Origin: Azospirillum brasilense
GTDB taxonomy: Bacteria; Pseudomonadota; Alphaproteobacteria; Azospirillales; Azospirillaceae
Direction: 5' to 3'
Length of the DNA stretch: 64,000 nucleotides
NCBI RefSeq assembly: GCF_007827795.1
Contig: NZ_VITI01000005.1
Location: 124,001 to 188,000 of the forward strand
Shown here: positions 24,561 through 32,739 of the stretch, in pieces
How the letters are laid out: each line of letters begins with the position of its first letter
Numbering within the stretch: position 1 is the stretch's first letter
Translations under genes and position numbers: made by a program
Notes under the pieces: generated by a model
What the model saw: only the letters and a program-made list of their open reading frames with translations
Told to the model about the DNA's origin: nothing
Database searches by the model: none

Positions 24561-25951
24561 CACGCCCTCCGCCGCCTCCTCTGTGGCACGGCACCCGCCG
24601 CTGCGCGCTCGGCGCGGACGCGCTCCAACAGGACGGAGGCCGGCTCGTCGTTCGGGTCCTGCGGCACCAGCTCGCCCCGGAACGCCTTGGCTAGGATAGA
24701 TTGGTCGAGGGTGGCGAGGCGGGACTCGTTCTCAAGGCTAACCTGTTCGAGCCGATCTATCGCGGCGAAGGCTTGGTCGATCCGCCGATTGATGACAGCG
24801 CGCTCGCCCGGCGGCGGCACCGGCACCGGAAGTTCCTTGAGCGTCGTCCCGCTGATCTTCGGCATGTTGCCCGCAGTGCCCGTGGCACGCTCTCTCAGCC
24901 AGCGGCGCGCTGACCGGCCGTTCATATAGCGCCAGAGGTATGTGCGCAGTGAAGTATCCGCGATTCGCACCCGCATCATCAGGTCTGGATAAATGAAACT
25001 CTTCTCCTCTCCTTTATAGATCGCCGTTGCTCCAAGATACTCCAGCGAGTTGGCGCGCTGGATAAGTATGTCGCCGTCTCTCAACCAGAACTTCGAATCT
25101 TCGGGTATGACTTCGATCAGCTTCTTTATGGTCGAGCCGTTCAGGATCATTCGGCCGGACGTGGTCGCTGACAACCGAAGGCTAGCTGTCCCATTGCCGT
25201 CGGGTGCGGCCTTCGGCGAATACCCATTGGTCGGGCCTTCGTCGATGATCTCGGCAATTGTCTTCCAGGCCCAGCCGGTGGGCGACCCGTCTTCGGCTCT
25301 GTCCCGATCGTTCCGCCGGTCCGCCGTCAGGTCGCCGCGGAAGGCGGCGGCGAGGATGGATTGGCGGTAGCGGTCGATCAGCGCCGGCAGCGAGTCCAGC
25401 GCCTCACGCGCCCGGCGCGATCGGGCCGTCAGCGCCTCGATCTTCTCGACGATGCGGCATTGTTCGGGGAGGGGAGCAAGTGGAACCGGTATCGAACGAA
25501 TGCTCTCTTGCCCGATATTCCTCATCGACAGTTGATTGCCGCTGCTGCGTTCTTCAATTTCCGTGCGCCCTTGCTCTGTCTTAAGCCAATTCATGACCCA
25601 AGTCTTGAAGCTATCCGGCATTCGGAGGCGCAAAACCTTGTCGCTGAGATAAAGATTTCGCTGTATTGTTTCAACAATAGCGCAGGCGCCAACCAATTCA
25701 ATAGTATTGGCTCGACTCATGAGGAAGTCGCCAGCGCCTATTCGGGCCGCTTCATCAAGAAGGCCGAGGTCAAGAACAGTTTTTGACTGCGCCTCGTTAA
25801 AGACGCCTTTCGTCACAGCGCTGATCTTTACAAGGCCAGGCTCGGTACCTACTGGTGGGCGCTCTTCGCAACGAAAGCTCTTTCCAGCTTCAATCGAAGA
25901 AATCAGATCTCCAAGAACCGTCCATTCCCAACCGCCAGGCAACCCACTCAT
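24560..25951 (-). CDS. hsdS: Type I restriction-modification specificity subunit
   Basis: A 463-residue S subunit that chooses the DNA target for the HsdR-HsdM complex. It has two target-recognition domains (about 1-165 and 215-385), each followed by a conserved helical spacer: LTARSRRAREALDSLPALID to FRGDLT (about 175-210) and LEQVSLENESRLATLDQSIL to FRGELVPQDP (about 395-430). The recognition domains are less GC-rich than the spacers, as usual for swapped domains. The start overlaps the hsdM stop (ATGA). The recognised sequence cannot be read from the protein. Confidence 0.93.
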   Translation of the reverse strand: MSGLPGGWEWTVLGDLISSIEAGKSFRCEERPPVGTEPGLVKISAVTKGVFNEAQSKTVLDLGLLDEAARIGAGDFLMSRANTIELVGACAIVETIQRNLYLSDKVLRLRMPDSFKTWVMNWLKTEQGRTEIEERSSGNQLSMRNIGQESIRSIPVPLAPLPEQCRIVEKIEALTARSRRAREALDSLPALIDRYRQSILAAAFRGDLTADRRNDRDRAEDGSPTGWAWKTIAEIIDEGPTNGYSPKAAPDGNGTASLRLSATTSGRMILNGSTIKKLIEVIPEDSKFWLRDGDILIQRANSLEYLGATAIYKGEEKSFIYPDLMMRVRIADTSLRTYLWRYMNGRSARRWLRERATGTAGNMPKISGTTLKELPVPVPPPGERAVINRRIDQAFAAIDRLEQVSLENESRLATLDQSILAKAFRGELVPQDPNDEPASVLLERVRAERAAAGAVPQRRRRRA

Positions 25952-27399
25952 TCCGCGGCCTCCGCCACGGCGTCGCCAGTCGTCTCGTCCGTCCCCAGCA
26001 GATCGGACAGCGTCTCCATCTCGTCAAGGGCGGTGCGGAGCGCGTCCATGATTTCGGCGGCGATCACCTCGGGTTCGGGCAACTCCGTCTCGGCGCTGTC
26101 GTCGCGCAGCCACGCGATGTCCAGGTTGTCGCTGCGCGCGGCGATCTGCTCGCGGGTGAAGCGGCGGAAGCGGCCCAGCTCGCCCTCGTCCGTGCGCGGG
26201 GCCTTGCCCAGCGGGTCAGGGCCGTAGGCAGCCTCGAACGGGGCGAAGTGGTCGAGGGTCAGGGGGCGGGTCTTGCCGAACTGCGGCATGTTGGAGCGCA
26301 GGTCGTAAATCCAGACCTCCCCGGTGTTGCCCCGGTCGGTCTGGCCGCGCGTGAAGAACAGGACGTTGGTCTTGACGCCCTGGCTGTAGAATATGCCGGT
26401 CGGCAGGCGGATGATGGTGTGCAGGTCGCACTTGTCCATCAGGTCGCGGCGGATGTCGCGGCCGGCGTTGTCCTCGAACAGCACGTTGTCGGGCAGCACC
26501 ACCGCCGCCCGCCCGCCGGGCCGCAGGCCCCGGTAGATGTGCTGGAGGAAGGCCAACTGCTTGTTGGAGGTGGGGTAGGTGAAGTCGTCGCGGCTGGGCA
26601 GGCCGCCGCCCTTCTTCGTCCCGAAGGGCGGGTTGGTCAGGACGACATGCGCCTTCGGCAGCCGGGTTCCCTGCTCCGACAGCGCGTCGCCGAGCTGGAG
26701 GTCGCCGGTGACGTCGTGCAGCATCAGGTTCATCAGCCCCAGCCGGTGGGCGTCCGGCACCAGCTCCATCCCGGAGAAGGCGGTATGACGCTGGAAGTAC
26801 TGCTCGGACTCCGACAGGTCCCACAGGTTGTTGGTGTGCGCCTTGATCCAGCGGTCGGCGGCGATCAGGAAGCCGCCGGTGCCCGCCGCCGGGTCCTGCA
26901 CATACTCGCCGGCCTTCGGCTGCATCAGCGCGACCATGCTGTCGATCAGCGGGCGCGGCGTGAAGTACTGGCCGGCGCCTGACTTCTTTTCCGTCGCGTT
27001 GCGCTCCAACAGGCCCTCGTACATGTTGCCGAGGCCCTCTTCCCGCGCCGAGTACCAATCCAGCCCGTCGATCGCCTCGACCAGCGCCTTGAGGATGCGC
27101 GGCTGGCGCAGGCTGGTCTGCGCGTTCTGGAAGATTGCCTGCACCTGCGTCGACCCGTAGGTGCCCAGGTGGATCAGCATCTCCTTGTAGAAGGTGAGTT
27201 GCTCCAGCCCCTGGCGACGGCTGACGTCGGCCCAGCGGTAGCCTTCCGGCAACTGCTCCTCCGCCCCAGTCTCCGCCGCCATCTTTAGGAAGATCAGGTA
27301 GGTCAGCTCGGTGACGTACTGGTGATAGGTGATGCCGTCATCCCGCAGGATGTGGCACAGGCCCCAGAGCTTGGAGACGATATCGGTGGTGGCGGTCAT
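25948..27399 (-). CDS. hsdM: Type I restriction-modification DNA methyltransferase subunit
   Basis: A 483-residue N6-adenine methyltransferase. The helical N-terminal domain runs to about residue 130; the SAM-binding motif is VQDPAAGTGGFLIAA (about 168) and the catalytic motif is LTNPPFGTKKGG (about 256). It protects host DNA and forms the core of the restriction complex. Its start overlaps the stop of the P-loop ATPase (ATGA), and its stop overlaps the hsdS start. The gene is GC-rich, unlike the ATPase gene just upstream. Confidence 0.95.
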   Translation of the reverse strand: MTATTDIVSKLWGLCHILRDDGITYHQYVTELTYLIFLKMAAETGAEEQLPEGYRWADVSRRQGLEQLTFYKEMLIHLGTYGSTQVQAIFQNAQTSLRQPRILKALVEAIDGLDWYSAREEGLGNMYEGLLERNATEKKSGAGQYFTPRPLIDSMVALMQPKAGEYVQDPAAGTGGFLIAADRWIKAHTNNLWDLSESEQYFQRHTAFSGMELVPDAHRLGLMNLMLHDVTGDLQLGDALSEQGTRLPKAHVVLTNPPFGTKKGGGLPSRDDFTYPTSNKQLAFLQHIYRGLRPGGRAAVVLPDNVLFEDNAGRDIRRDLMDKCDLHTIIRLPTGIFYSQGVKTNVLFFTRGQTDRGNTGEVWIYDLRSNMPQFGKTRPLTLDHFAPFEAAYGPDPLGKAPRTDEGELGRFRRFTREQIAARSDNLDIAWLRDDSAETELPEPEVIAAEIMDALRTALDEMETLSDLLGTDETTGDAVAEAAE

Positions 27400-28940
27400 G
27401 CTTCGTCCGGTTCGATCTCGGAGTAATCATCGGCTAGGTCCGCAACATTCTCGCCATCGGCTGTTGCGCGTCCGAGTTTAAGTCCAAGAACCTCTTTTAG
27501 GCTACTATGAGTACGGAAGATTGTTGCTCGCTCATCATATTCTGCGTCTGTATCTTCATATTTCCACACCCACTCAGATCCACCACCCGCACCTCCAACT
27601 TTGAGAAACCCAATGATTGAGAAATTGTAGAGCTGCCTAAGAACAATCGACGGCGCGGGAATGACTTCTCTGTTTTCGGAAATATGTTTATGTGCGGCCT
27701 TAAATCTTTCGATGGTAAATGTTGTTGCGCCAATTATTCTAAGCATATCAAAAGCTGATTCTTCATAAGGAATATATTGACGAATTTCATCAATTAGTTC
27801 CTTTTTTACATACTTGCTATACTCGTTCCTAGCTTCTGTGATGTGTTTGTTGGCAAATTTACCCCCTCGACCTAAATCTGATTTGTAAACTCTAAGTATT
27901 TCGTTAGAGAACTTGATGATGTCTCTCGGTCGCTTGAAGGTTCTGTCAATAATGTGTTGGTATTTGCTTTGTCGACCAGGCATTTGCTGAGACTCGTCGA
28001 AAACGATATCCCATGCACCAGTGGTAGGAATCCCAAGCGCCCTGGAGAAACGCCGCTCCATTATACCTTTAAGTGTTTTTGAGGTTGAAGTCTTATCCCA
28101 TTCTATTATTGAAGAAAAGTCTTCCATAATCTTGTTGCTATCTTCGAACTTCAAGTGGCGCAAAATGTCATCCCGCAAGAACACAATGCATGACATTTTC
28201 TTTCCGGAACTTCTGACCTTTTTGTTGAAGTCACGAACCGCAATAAGAAGACCTTTGAGTCGTGACTTGTAGTTCTCATCATCTGCAACAAAGCCGCGAT
28301 CAAGTTCATCGAAGCAAATATAATAATCGTGGTTTGGGTTGAGGCAGCGAATGACCGCCTCTGTGAGGGCCTGATTAACCTCGTAGACGACACTCGGAAG
28401 ATGTTCGACGTTGACTTGGTCGACGGAAAGGGTACCTCTTACCGGTCCCCAACCTGCCGTCAGGGATGGCTTTACCCTCAGAACCGTTTCTGGAGCGAAA
28501 ATACGATTAAGCTCTGGGGATGTGGATCCATAAGTATCCTTAATAAAAGCTTCGAGCCGCGACATTCCTTCAAGGGAGTCGTCGGACCAAGGTGATGCAT
28601 CTTCATTAACAATTATTTTTGATATAGATATAAGTATCAGGTATTCCCAGCTATATCGGTAGCATTCTCCTTCAGGTATTCCGTTTTTCTTTTGTTTATC
28701 ATGATAAAACCACGGGTAATCGGAAAAAGAATGAGTATATGAAAAGCGATTGTACTCTTTCTCTGAGGATATCTTCCGGAAGATGGCTGTCTTTCCTGAG
28801 CCTTTTCTGCCAACAATCAGAAACCTGCGGTGATTTTTGGCGGAGATATAAGCGTCATGGTCCTCAAAGCATTCCAGCAAAAGATCATCGTTGTCGGCTT
28901 CAACCGAACCAAAACTTAACACATCATCGATATTATTCAT
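27396..28940 (-). CDS. Sll1717-family P-loop ATPase inside the hsd operon
   Basis: A 514-residue protein. FGSVEADND precedes the nucleotide-binding core: Walker A RFLIVGRKGSGKTAIF (about residue 48), Walker B YYICFDELDRGF (about 210) and the conserved FLRDDILRHLKFEDSNK to IIEWDKTS (about 253-275), all typical of the Sll1717-type ATPases. The C-terminal third is helical with a winged-helix-like end. No nuclease domain is evident, so the output is unknown. ATG at 28940 was chosen over an upstream extension inside the hsdR end. Codon use is far more AT-rich than in hsdR and hsdM. The stop overlaps the hsdM start as ATGA. Confidence 0.85.
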   Translation of the reverse strand: MNNIDDVLSFGSVEADNDDLLLECFEDHDAYISAKNHRRFLIVGRKGSGKTAIFRKISSEKEYNRFSYTHSFSDYPWFYHDKQKKNGIPEGECYRYSWEYLILISISKIIVNEDASPWSDDSLEGMSRLEAFIKDTYGSTSPELNRIFAPETVLRVKPSLTAGWGPVRGTLSVDQVNVEHLPSVVYEVNQALTEAVIRCLNPNHDYYICFDELDRGFVADDENYKSRLKGLLIAVRDFNKKVRSSGKKMSCIVFLRDDILRHLKFEDSNKIMEDFSSIIEWDKTSTSKTLKGIMERRFSRALGIPTTGAWDIVFDESQQMPGRQSKYQHIIDRTFKRPRDIIKFSNEILRVYKSDLGRGGKFANKHITEARNEYSKYVKKELIDEIRQYIPYEESAFDMLRIIGATTFTIERFKAAHKHISENREVIPAPSIVLRQLYNFSIIGFLKVGGAGGGSEWVWKYEDTDAEYDERATIFRTHSSLKEVLGLKLGRATADGENVADLADDYSEIEPDEA

Positions 28941-28962
28941 GATGATATCCTCTGTGTCTGCT

Positions 28963-31900
28963 TCATGCGGTGTGCAGCCAAACGTGGTCCAGAATCTCAG
29001 CAGTAATTTCTTGTAACCGCCCATTGAACACCCGGTCGAGCCGAGCGAACCCGCCGCCCTGCTGGCGGAACTCGCCCTGGTCCAGAACCTCTCGGTCGAC
29101 GATGACCTCCTTCTTCATCTGCCGCCCGATCCGCTCCAGCCAGTCGCGTTGCGCTTTCGTCCAGGGCTGGCTGGATAGCACCCGGCGCATCGCCCGGTCC
29201 ACCCGCTCGTCGTAGGGGACGAGCGGATCGCCCAGCGCGGCCTGCCGGATGTAGCCGATGACCGAGGCGGCGATGTCGGCGTTCGTCGCGTCACGGAAGG
29301 CGGCCCGCAGCTCGGCCTCGCCGAAGCCATCCCGTTCCAGCAGCAGACGGACCTCGCGAAGCTGGGCGCGGGTCAGTTCGCGGGGGCGGGTGGCGACGGC
29401 GTTCAGCGCCGGGACCCGGTTCAGGTTCTCAGCCAAGTAGCGGCGGAAGCTGGCGAGGTAGTCCTCGGGACGGGTAATGCTCGGGCCGTAGCCGGTCTCC
29501 TCGTGCCGAAACTCGTCGGCGCCGCCGTAGAGCGGCACATGGATGGGGTCGTCGGCGATGCGGGTGTCGAGCAGTTCCATCAGGGCGCGATGCTCGAGGA
29601 GGGTGCGGGCCGCTTCCTCCGGCAGAGCGTCCTTGACGCGGCGGATGAAGCTGTCCGGGTCGGTGCCGGCCAACTCACGGAACCGGCGCTCGCCGGCTTC
29701 CGACAGGCGGCGGCGCTTGCGGTGCAGCTTGGCGACGATCTGGCCGACCAGCCAGCGCGCCTGCTGGGCGCGGCGCTCGGCGACCTCCGGGGCGGCGGGC
29801 GGCCCCTCGAACGGCGCCTGTTCCTCTTCGGCGAAGCCGGTCGGCGGCAGCGCCGGCGCGGGGGCCGGAAGGGGCGTGCCGGTGGCCTCGGCCAGTTCCT
29901 CCATCAGCGTCGCGAAGGTGATGTTGGGGTTGGCGACGACCGGCCGCATCTCCGTCAGGTCCTGCATCGCGGCGTAGAGTCCGACCGCGTCGAAGATGCG
30001 GAAGGCGGTCTTGTGCTGGCCGGGGCCGAACAGGTCCTCGCACAGGCGGGTGCCGCGGCCGATCATCTGCTCGTAAAGGATGCGGCTGTTGACCCGGCGG
30101 ATGAAGACGAGGTTGACGATCTCCGGCACGTCGATGCCGGTGGTCAGTAGGTCCACGGTGACCGCGACCTTGGGCAGCGACTCGTTCTTGAAGCGGCGAA
30201 TCTGCCGCATCGGGTCGTCCGACCGCCCGGTGATCTTGGCGACCGTGTCGTTTTCCACGGCGCCGTAGCGGGTGGCGAAGGCGGTGCGCAAGGCGCCGAC
30301 CACCATGTCGGCGTGCAGGTCGGTGGCGCAGAACACCAGCGTCTTCCCCGGAAGACCGGGGTCGATGTGGCCGGCGAGCCACTCGGCGATGACTCGGTTG
30401 AAGTCAGGCGTCAGGACCCTGCGGTTGAAGTCCTGCACGTCGAATCGGACCTCGTCGTCCAGATGGATGAGGTCGAGCTGCCCGGTCCGCGTGTCAAGGA
30501 CGTCCACCCGTTCCCCGGCGTCCCAGTGGATGCCTTCCTGACTGAGAGCGGTGTGGGCGCGGATGGGCGGCTCGTGGTCCACCAGCCAGCCGTCGATCAC
30601 CGCTTCCTGATAGGTGTAGCGGACGACGGGCTCGCCAAAGATCTCCACCGTGTGCAGGGCCGGCGTCGCCGTCAGCCCGACCTTCACCGCGTCGAAGCGG
30701 TCGAGCACGCGGCGATACTTGGAGACGTAGTCGTCCTGGCTCCGGAAGCTCAGCTCCTCGTCGCCCATCTCGCGGTCGAGCAGGTAGCCGCGATGGCACT
30801 CGTCGACGACGATGCAGTCGTATTGGTCGATCGCCGGCGGCTCCTCGCCGTAGAGGACGCGCTTGACCAGCGCCTGGACGGTGGCGATGTGCAGCTTCGT
30901 CTCGGGGTCGGGAAGGATGTCGCCCAGGTCCTTCACCGCGAAGATGTCGGCGAAGACCTGATGGTGCTCCATCCGCGTTTCCTTGAACGCGTTGCCTGCC
31001 TGCTCACCCAACGCCGTCCGGTCGACCAGGAACAGGATGCGGCGGAACCGCTGCGCCTTCAGCAGGCGGTAGACCAGCGCGATGCAGGTCTTGGTCTTGC
31101 CGGTGCCGGTCGCCATGGCGACCAGGATCTCGCGCCGGCCGGCGGAGATCGCCTCCTCGACGGCGCGGATGGCGCGCTGCTGGTAGTCGCGCAGGGGGAA
31201 GTTGAAGGCGAACGGGTCGCGCGACAGCCGGGCGTCGGCGGCGCGCGGGTCGTTGCGCAGCGCCTCGAGGAGGCCGGCGGGGGTGTACCAGCCGTCCAGC
31301 GCCTTGGCGAGGTTCTGCGGGTGGCGGCCGTCGCGGAACCAGATGCCGGACAGCGCCTCGAACTGGCGCAGGAAGGGGCGGCCGTTCGTCGAGAACAGGA
31401 AGGGCACGCGCAGGTCGCCCCACGGCCCCTCCGCTGGCGGCTGCTCGTCGCCGCGCGGGACGTAGCCGCGGCTGTAGCGCTCCGCCCGGTTGATGAACTC
31501 CGACACGTTGGCGTTGGCGCGCTTGGCCTCGACCATGCCGACGATGGTCAAGCCGGCGAACAGCGCGTAGTCGGCCACGCCGTCGGCGGAGGGCCACTCG
31601 GCGATCGCCAGGTTGCGCCCCTTCTGCGGGCGGGCGCCGGCGGAGTGGGTGAGCACCTCGCTGTCGGCCTCCCAGCCCGCGTCGCGGAGCTGGGCGTCGA
31701 TCAGGCGGCGGGTCTCGCGCTCGTCGAGGTCGATGCCCTGGCCGATGGCGTAGGCCACCTCGACGCGGTCCTGGATGGCCTCCGCCGGCTCGCTCGCCGC
31801 CTGGGCCTGGGCGGCGGTGAGCTCGGCCTCGAGTCGCGCGCGGTCGGCGTCGGCCTCCTGGGCGAGCCGCTCCCAGGACTGGCGCTCGGCCTCGGCGCGG

Positions 31901-32475
31901 GCGGCGCGCTCCTCGGCGGACAGGCGGCGGTCGGCCTCGGCCTGGGCCGCCGCCTGCGCCTCGGCCGCCAAGCGCTCGTGCGCCGACTGCCGCTCGGCGA
32001 GTTCTCCTCGCAGTCGCTCCAGTTCGGCCTTCAGCGCAGCGCCCTCGGCGCGCGGGTCCGGCGGTGGGACGAACGGGCTGGGCGCGAAGGCGCGATCGCC
32101 GGTGACGGTCCGGTGGAACCAGACCCCCAGCGTCCGGGCGTTCTTCAGGCAGGACAGCGCCATCCGATGATCGCCGTCGAGATCGTGCGCGGCGTCGTTC
32201 CGGGCCTTGCGGAGGAAGTGGAAGAGGTCACCGACCTCGCGGGTCAGCACGCCGCGGTCGCGCAGGCGGCGCAGCAGGTCGGCCTGCTTTTCCTCCGGCG
32301 ACGTCCACATCCCGAGCTTGGCCGCCGTCAGCTGCGCCAGGAACTCGGCGAACTGCCCGATCTTGATGATGGAAGTGTTCGCGTCCTCGGCGAAGAAGCG
32401 CTCGGCCAGGGCGCCCAGCCGTTCGAGCTGGACATCATGCCGTGCCAGGAACCCGAAATTGGACGAACGCGCCAC
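28963..32475 (-). CDS. hsdR: Type I restriction endonuclease subunit R
   Basis: A 1170-residue motor and nuclease subunit. In order: a DUF4145-like N-terminal domain (about 20-125), an Ala/Glu/Arg coiled coil (about 145-230), the PD-(D/E)XK nuclease (ADYALFAGLTIVGMVEAKR, about 300-316), an SF2 helicase with Walker A MATGTGKTKTCIAL (about 453) and DECH box VDECHRGYLL (about 558), helicase motif VI QMIGRGTRLC, and an EcoEI-type C-terminus. The start is GTG at 32475 with a GGGAG site. A small inverted repeat gtaga-N4-tctac at 32492-32505 lies 17 nt upstream and could be an operator. First gene of the defence operon. Confidence 0.94.
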   Translation of the reverse strand: MARSSNFGFLARHDVQLERLGALAERFFAEDANTSIIKIGQFAEFLAQLTAAKLGMWTSPEEKQADLLRRLRDRGVLTREVGDLFHFLRKARNDAAHDLDGDHRMALSCLKNARTLGVWFHRTVTGDRAFAPSPFVPPPDPRAEGAALKAELERLRGELAERQSAHERLAAEAQAAAQAEADRRLSAEERAARAEAERQSWERLAQEADADRARLEAELTAAQAQAASEPAEAIQDRVEVAYAIGQGIDLDERETRRLIDAQLRDAGWEADSEVLTHSAGARPQKGRNLAIAEWPSADGVADYALFAGLTIVGMVEAKRANANVSEFINRAERYSRGYVPRGDEQPPAEGPWGDLRVPFLFSTNGRPFLRQFEALSGIWFRDGRHPQNLAKALDGWYTPAGLLEALRNDPRAADARLSRDPFAFNFPLRDYQQRAIRAVEEAISAGRREILVAMATGTGKTKTCIALVYRLLKAQRFRRILFLVDRTALGEQAGNAFKETRMEHHQVFADIFAVKDLGDILPDPETKLHIATVQALVKRVLYGEEPPAIDQYDCIVVDECHRGYLLDREMGDEELSFRSQDDYVSKYRRVLDRFDAVKVGLTATPALHTVEIFGEPVVRYTYQEAVIDGWLVDHEPPIRAHTALSQEGIHWDAGERVDVLDTRTGQLDLIHLDDEVRFDVQDFNRRVLTPDFNRVIAEWLAGHIDPGLPGKTLVFCATDLHADMVVGALRTAFATRYGAVENDTVAKITGRSDDPMRQIRRFKNESLPKVAVTVDLLTTGIDVPEIVNLVFIRRVNSRILYEQMIGRGTRLCEDLFGPGQHKTAFRIFDAVGLYAAMQDLTEMRPVVANPNITFATLMEELAEATGTPLPAPAPALPPTGFAEEEQAPFEGPPAAPEVAERRAQQARWLVGQIVAKLHRKRRRLSEAGERRFRELAGTDPDSFIRRVKDALPEEAARTLLEHRALMELLDTRIADDPIHVPLYGGADEFRHEETGYGPSITRPEDYLASFRRYLAENLNRVPALNAVATRPRELTRAQLREVRLLLERDGFGEAELRAAFRDATNADIAASVIGYIRQAALGDPLVPYDERVDRAMRRVLSSQPWTKAQRDWLERIGRQMKKEVIVDREVLDQGEFRQQGGGFARLDRVFNGRLQEITAEILDHVWLHTA

Positions 32476-32607
32476 AAGAATTCTCCCGTCGGTAGAAAAC
32501 TCTACACGCGGGTGTGGCCGCTGTCATCAGGTTCGATCACGCTAGGGTTGGAGAAGCCATCTCCTGGAAGAAGGCGAAGTGAAGACCAGATCGCACTCGC
32601 GAAACGA

Positions 32608-32635
32608 GAAACGGGCCGGCAAGCCGACCCGTTTC
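32608..32635 (-). terminator. Hairpin downstream of glnA, inside the element
   Basis: gaaacggg and cccgtttc form an 8-bp stem with a small inner stem. On the - strand it is followed by a pyrimidine-rich tail. It would stop glnA transcription before hsdR, replacing the native terminator now displaced to 9153. Confidence 0.55.
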
Positions 32636-32637
32636 CA

Positions 32638-32713
32638 CGTTAGACATCCGAGACTGCGGCTGTTGATTTTCCTTGGGTTTCTTTGCGCCAAATCTGGAAC
32701 AAAAAGTCTAACG
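32638..32713. repeat. Right-end copies of the integrase arm-like motif
   Basis: aaaaagtctaacg at 32701-32713 is identical to 9350-9362 at the left end; cgttagac at 32638-32645 is an inverted partial copy. They lie 40-115 bp inside the right core repeat. Confidence 0.6.
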
Positions 32714-32739
32714 ACCCCCAACGAAATCAACAACTTGCA

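Noticed and set aside
28140..28190. An R-x5-H match (RDDILRH) in the Sll1717-type ATPase as a HEPN ribonuclease site
   Set aside because: It lies in the conserved FLRxDI block of the ATPase core, not in a HEPN helical context; chance match.
30313..32643. A 776-codon open frame on the + strand opposite hsdR
   Set aside because: Shadow of hsdR; composition is Gly/Val/Ala/Arg low-complexity and there is no plausible start signal.
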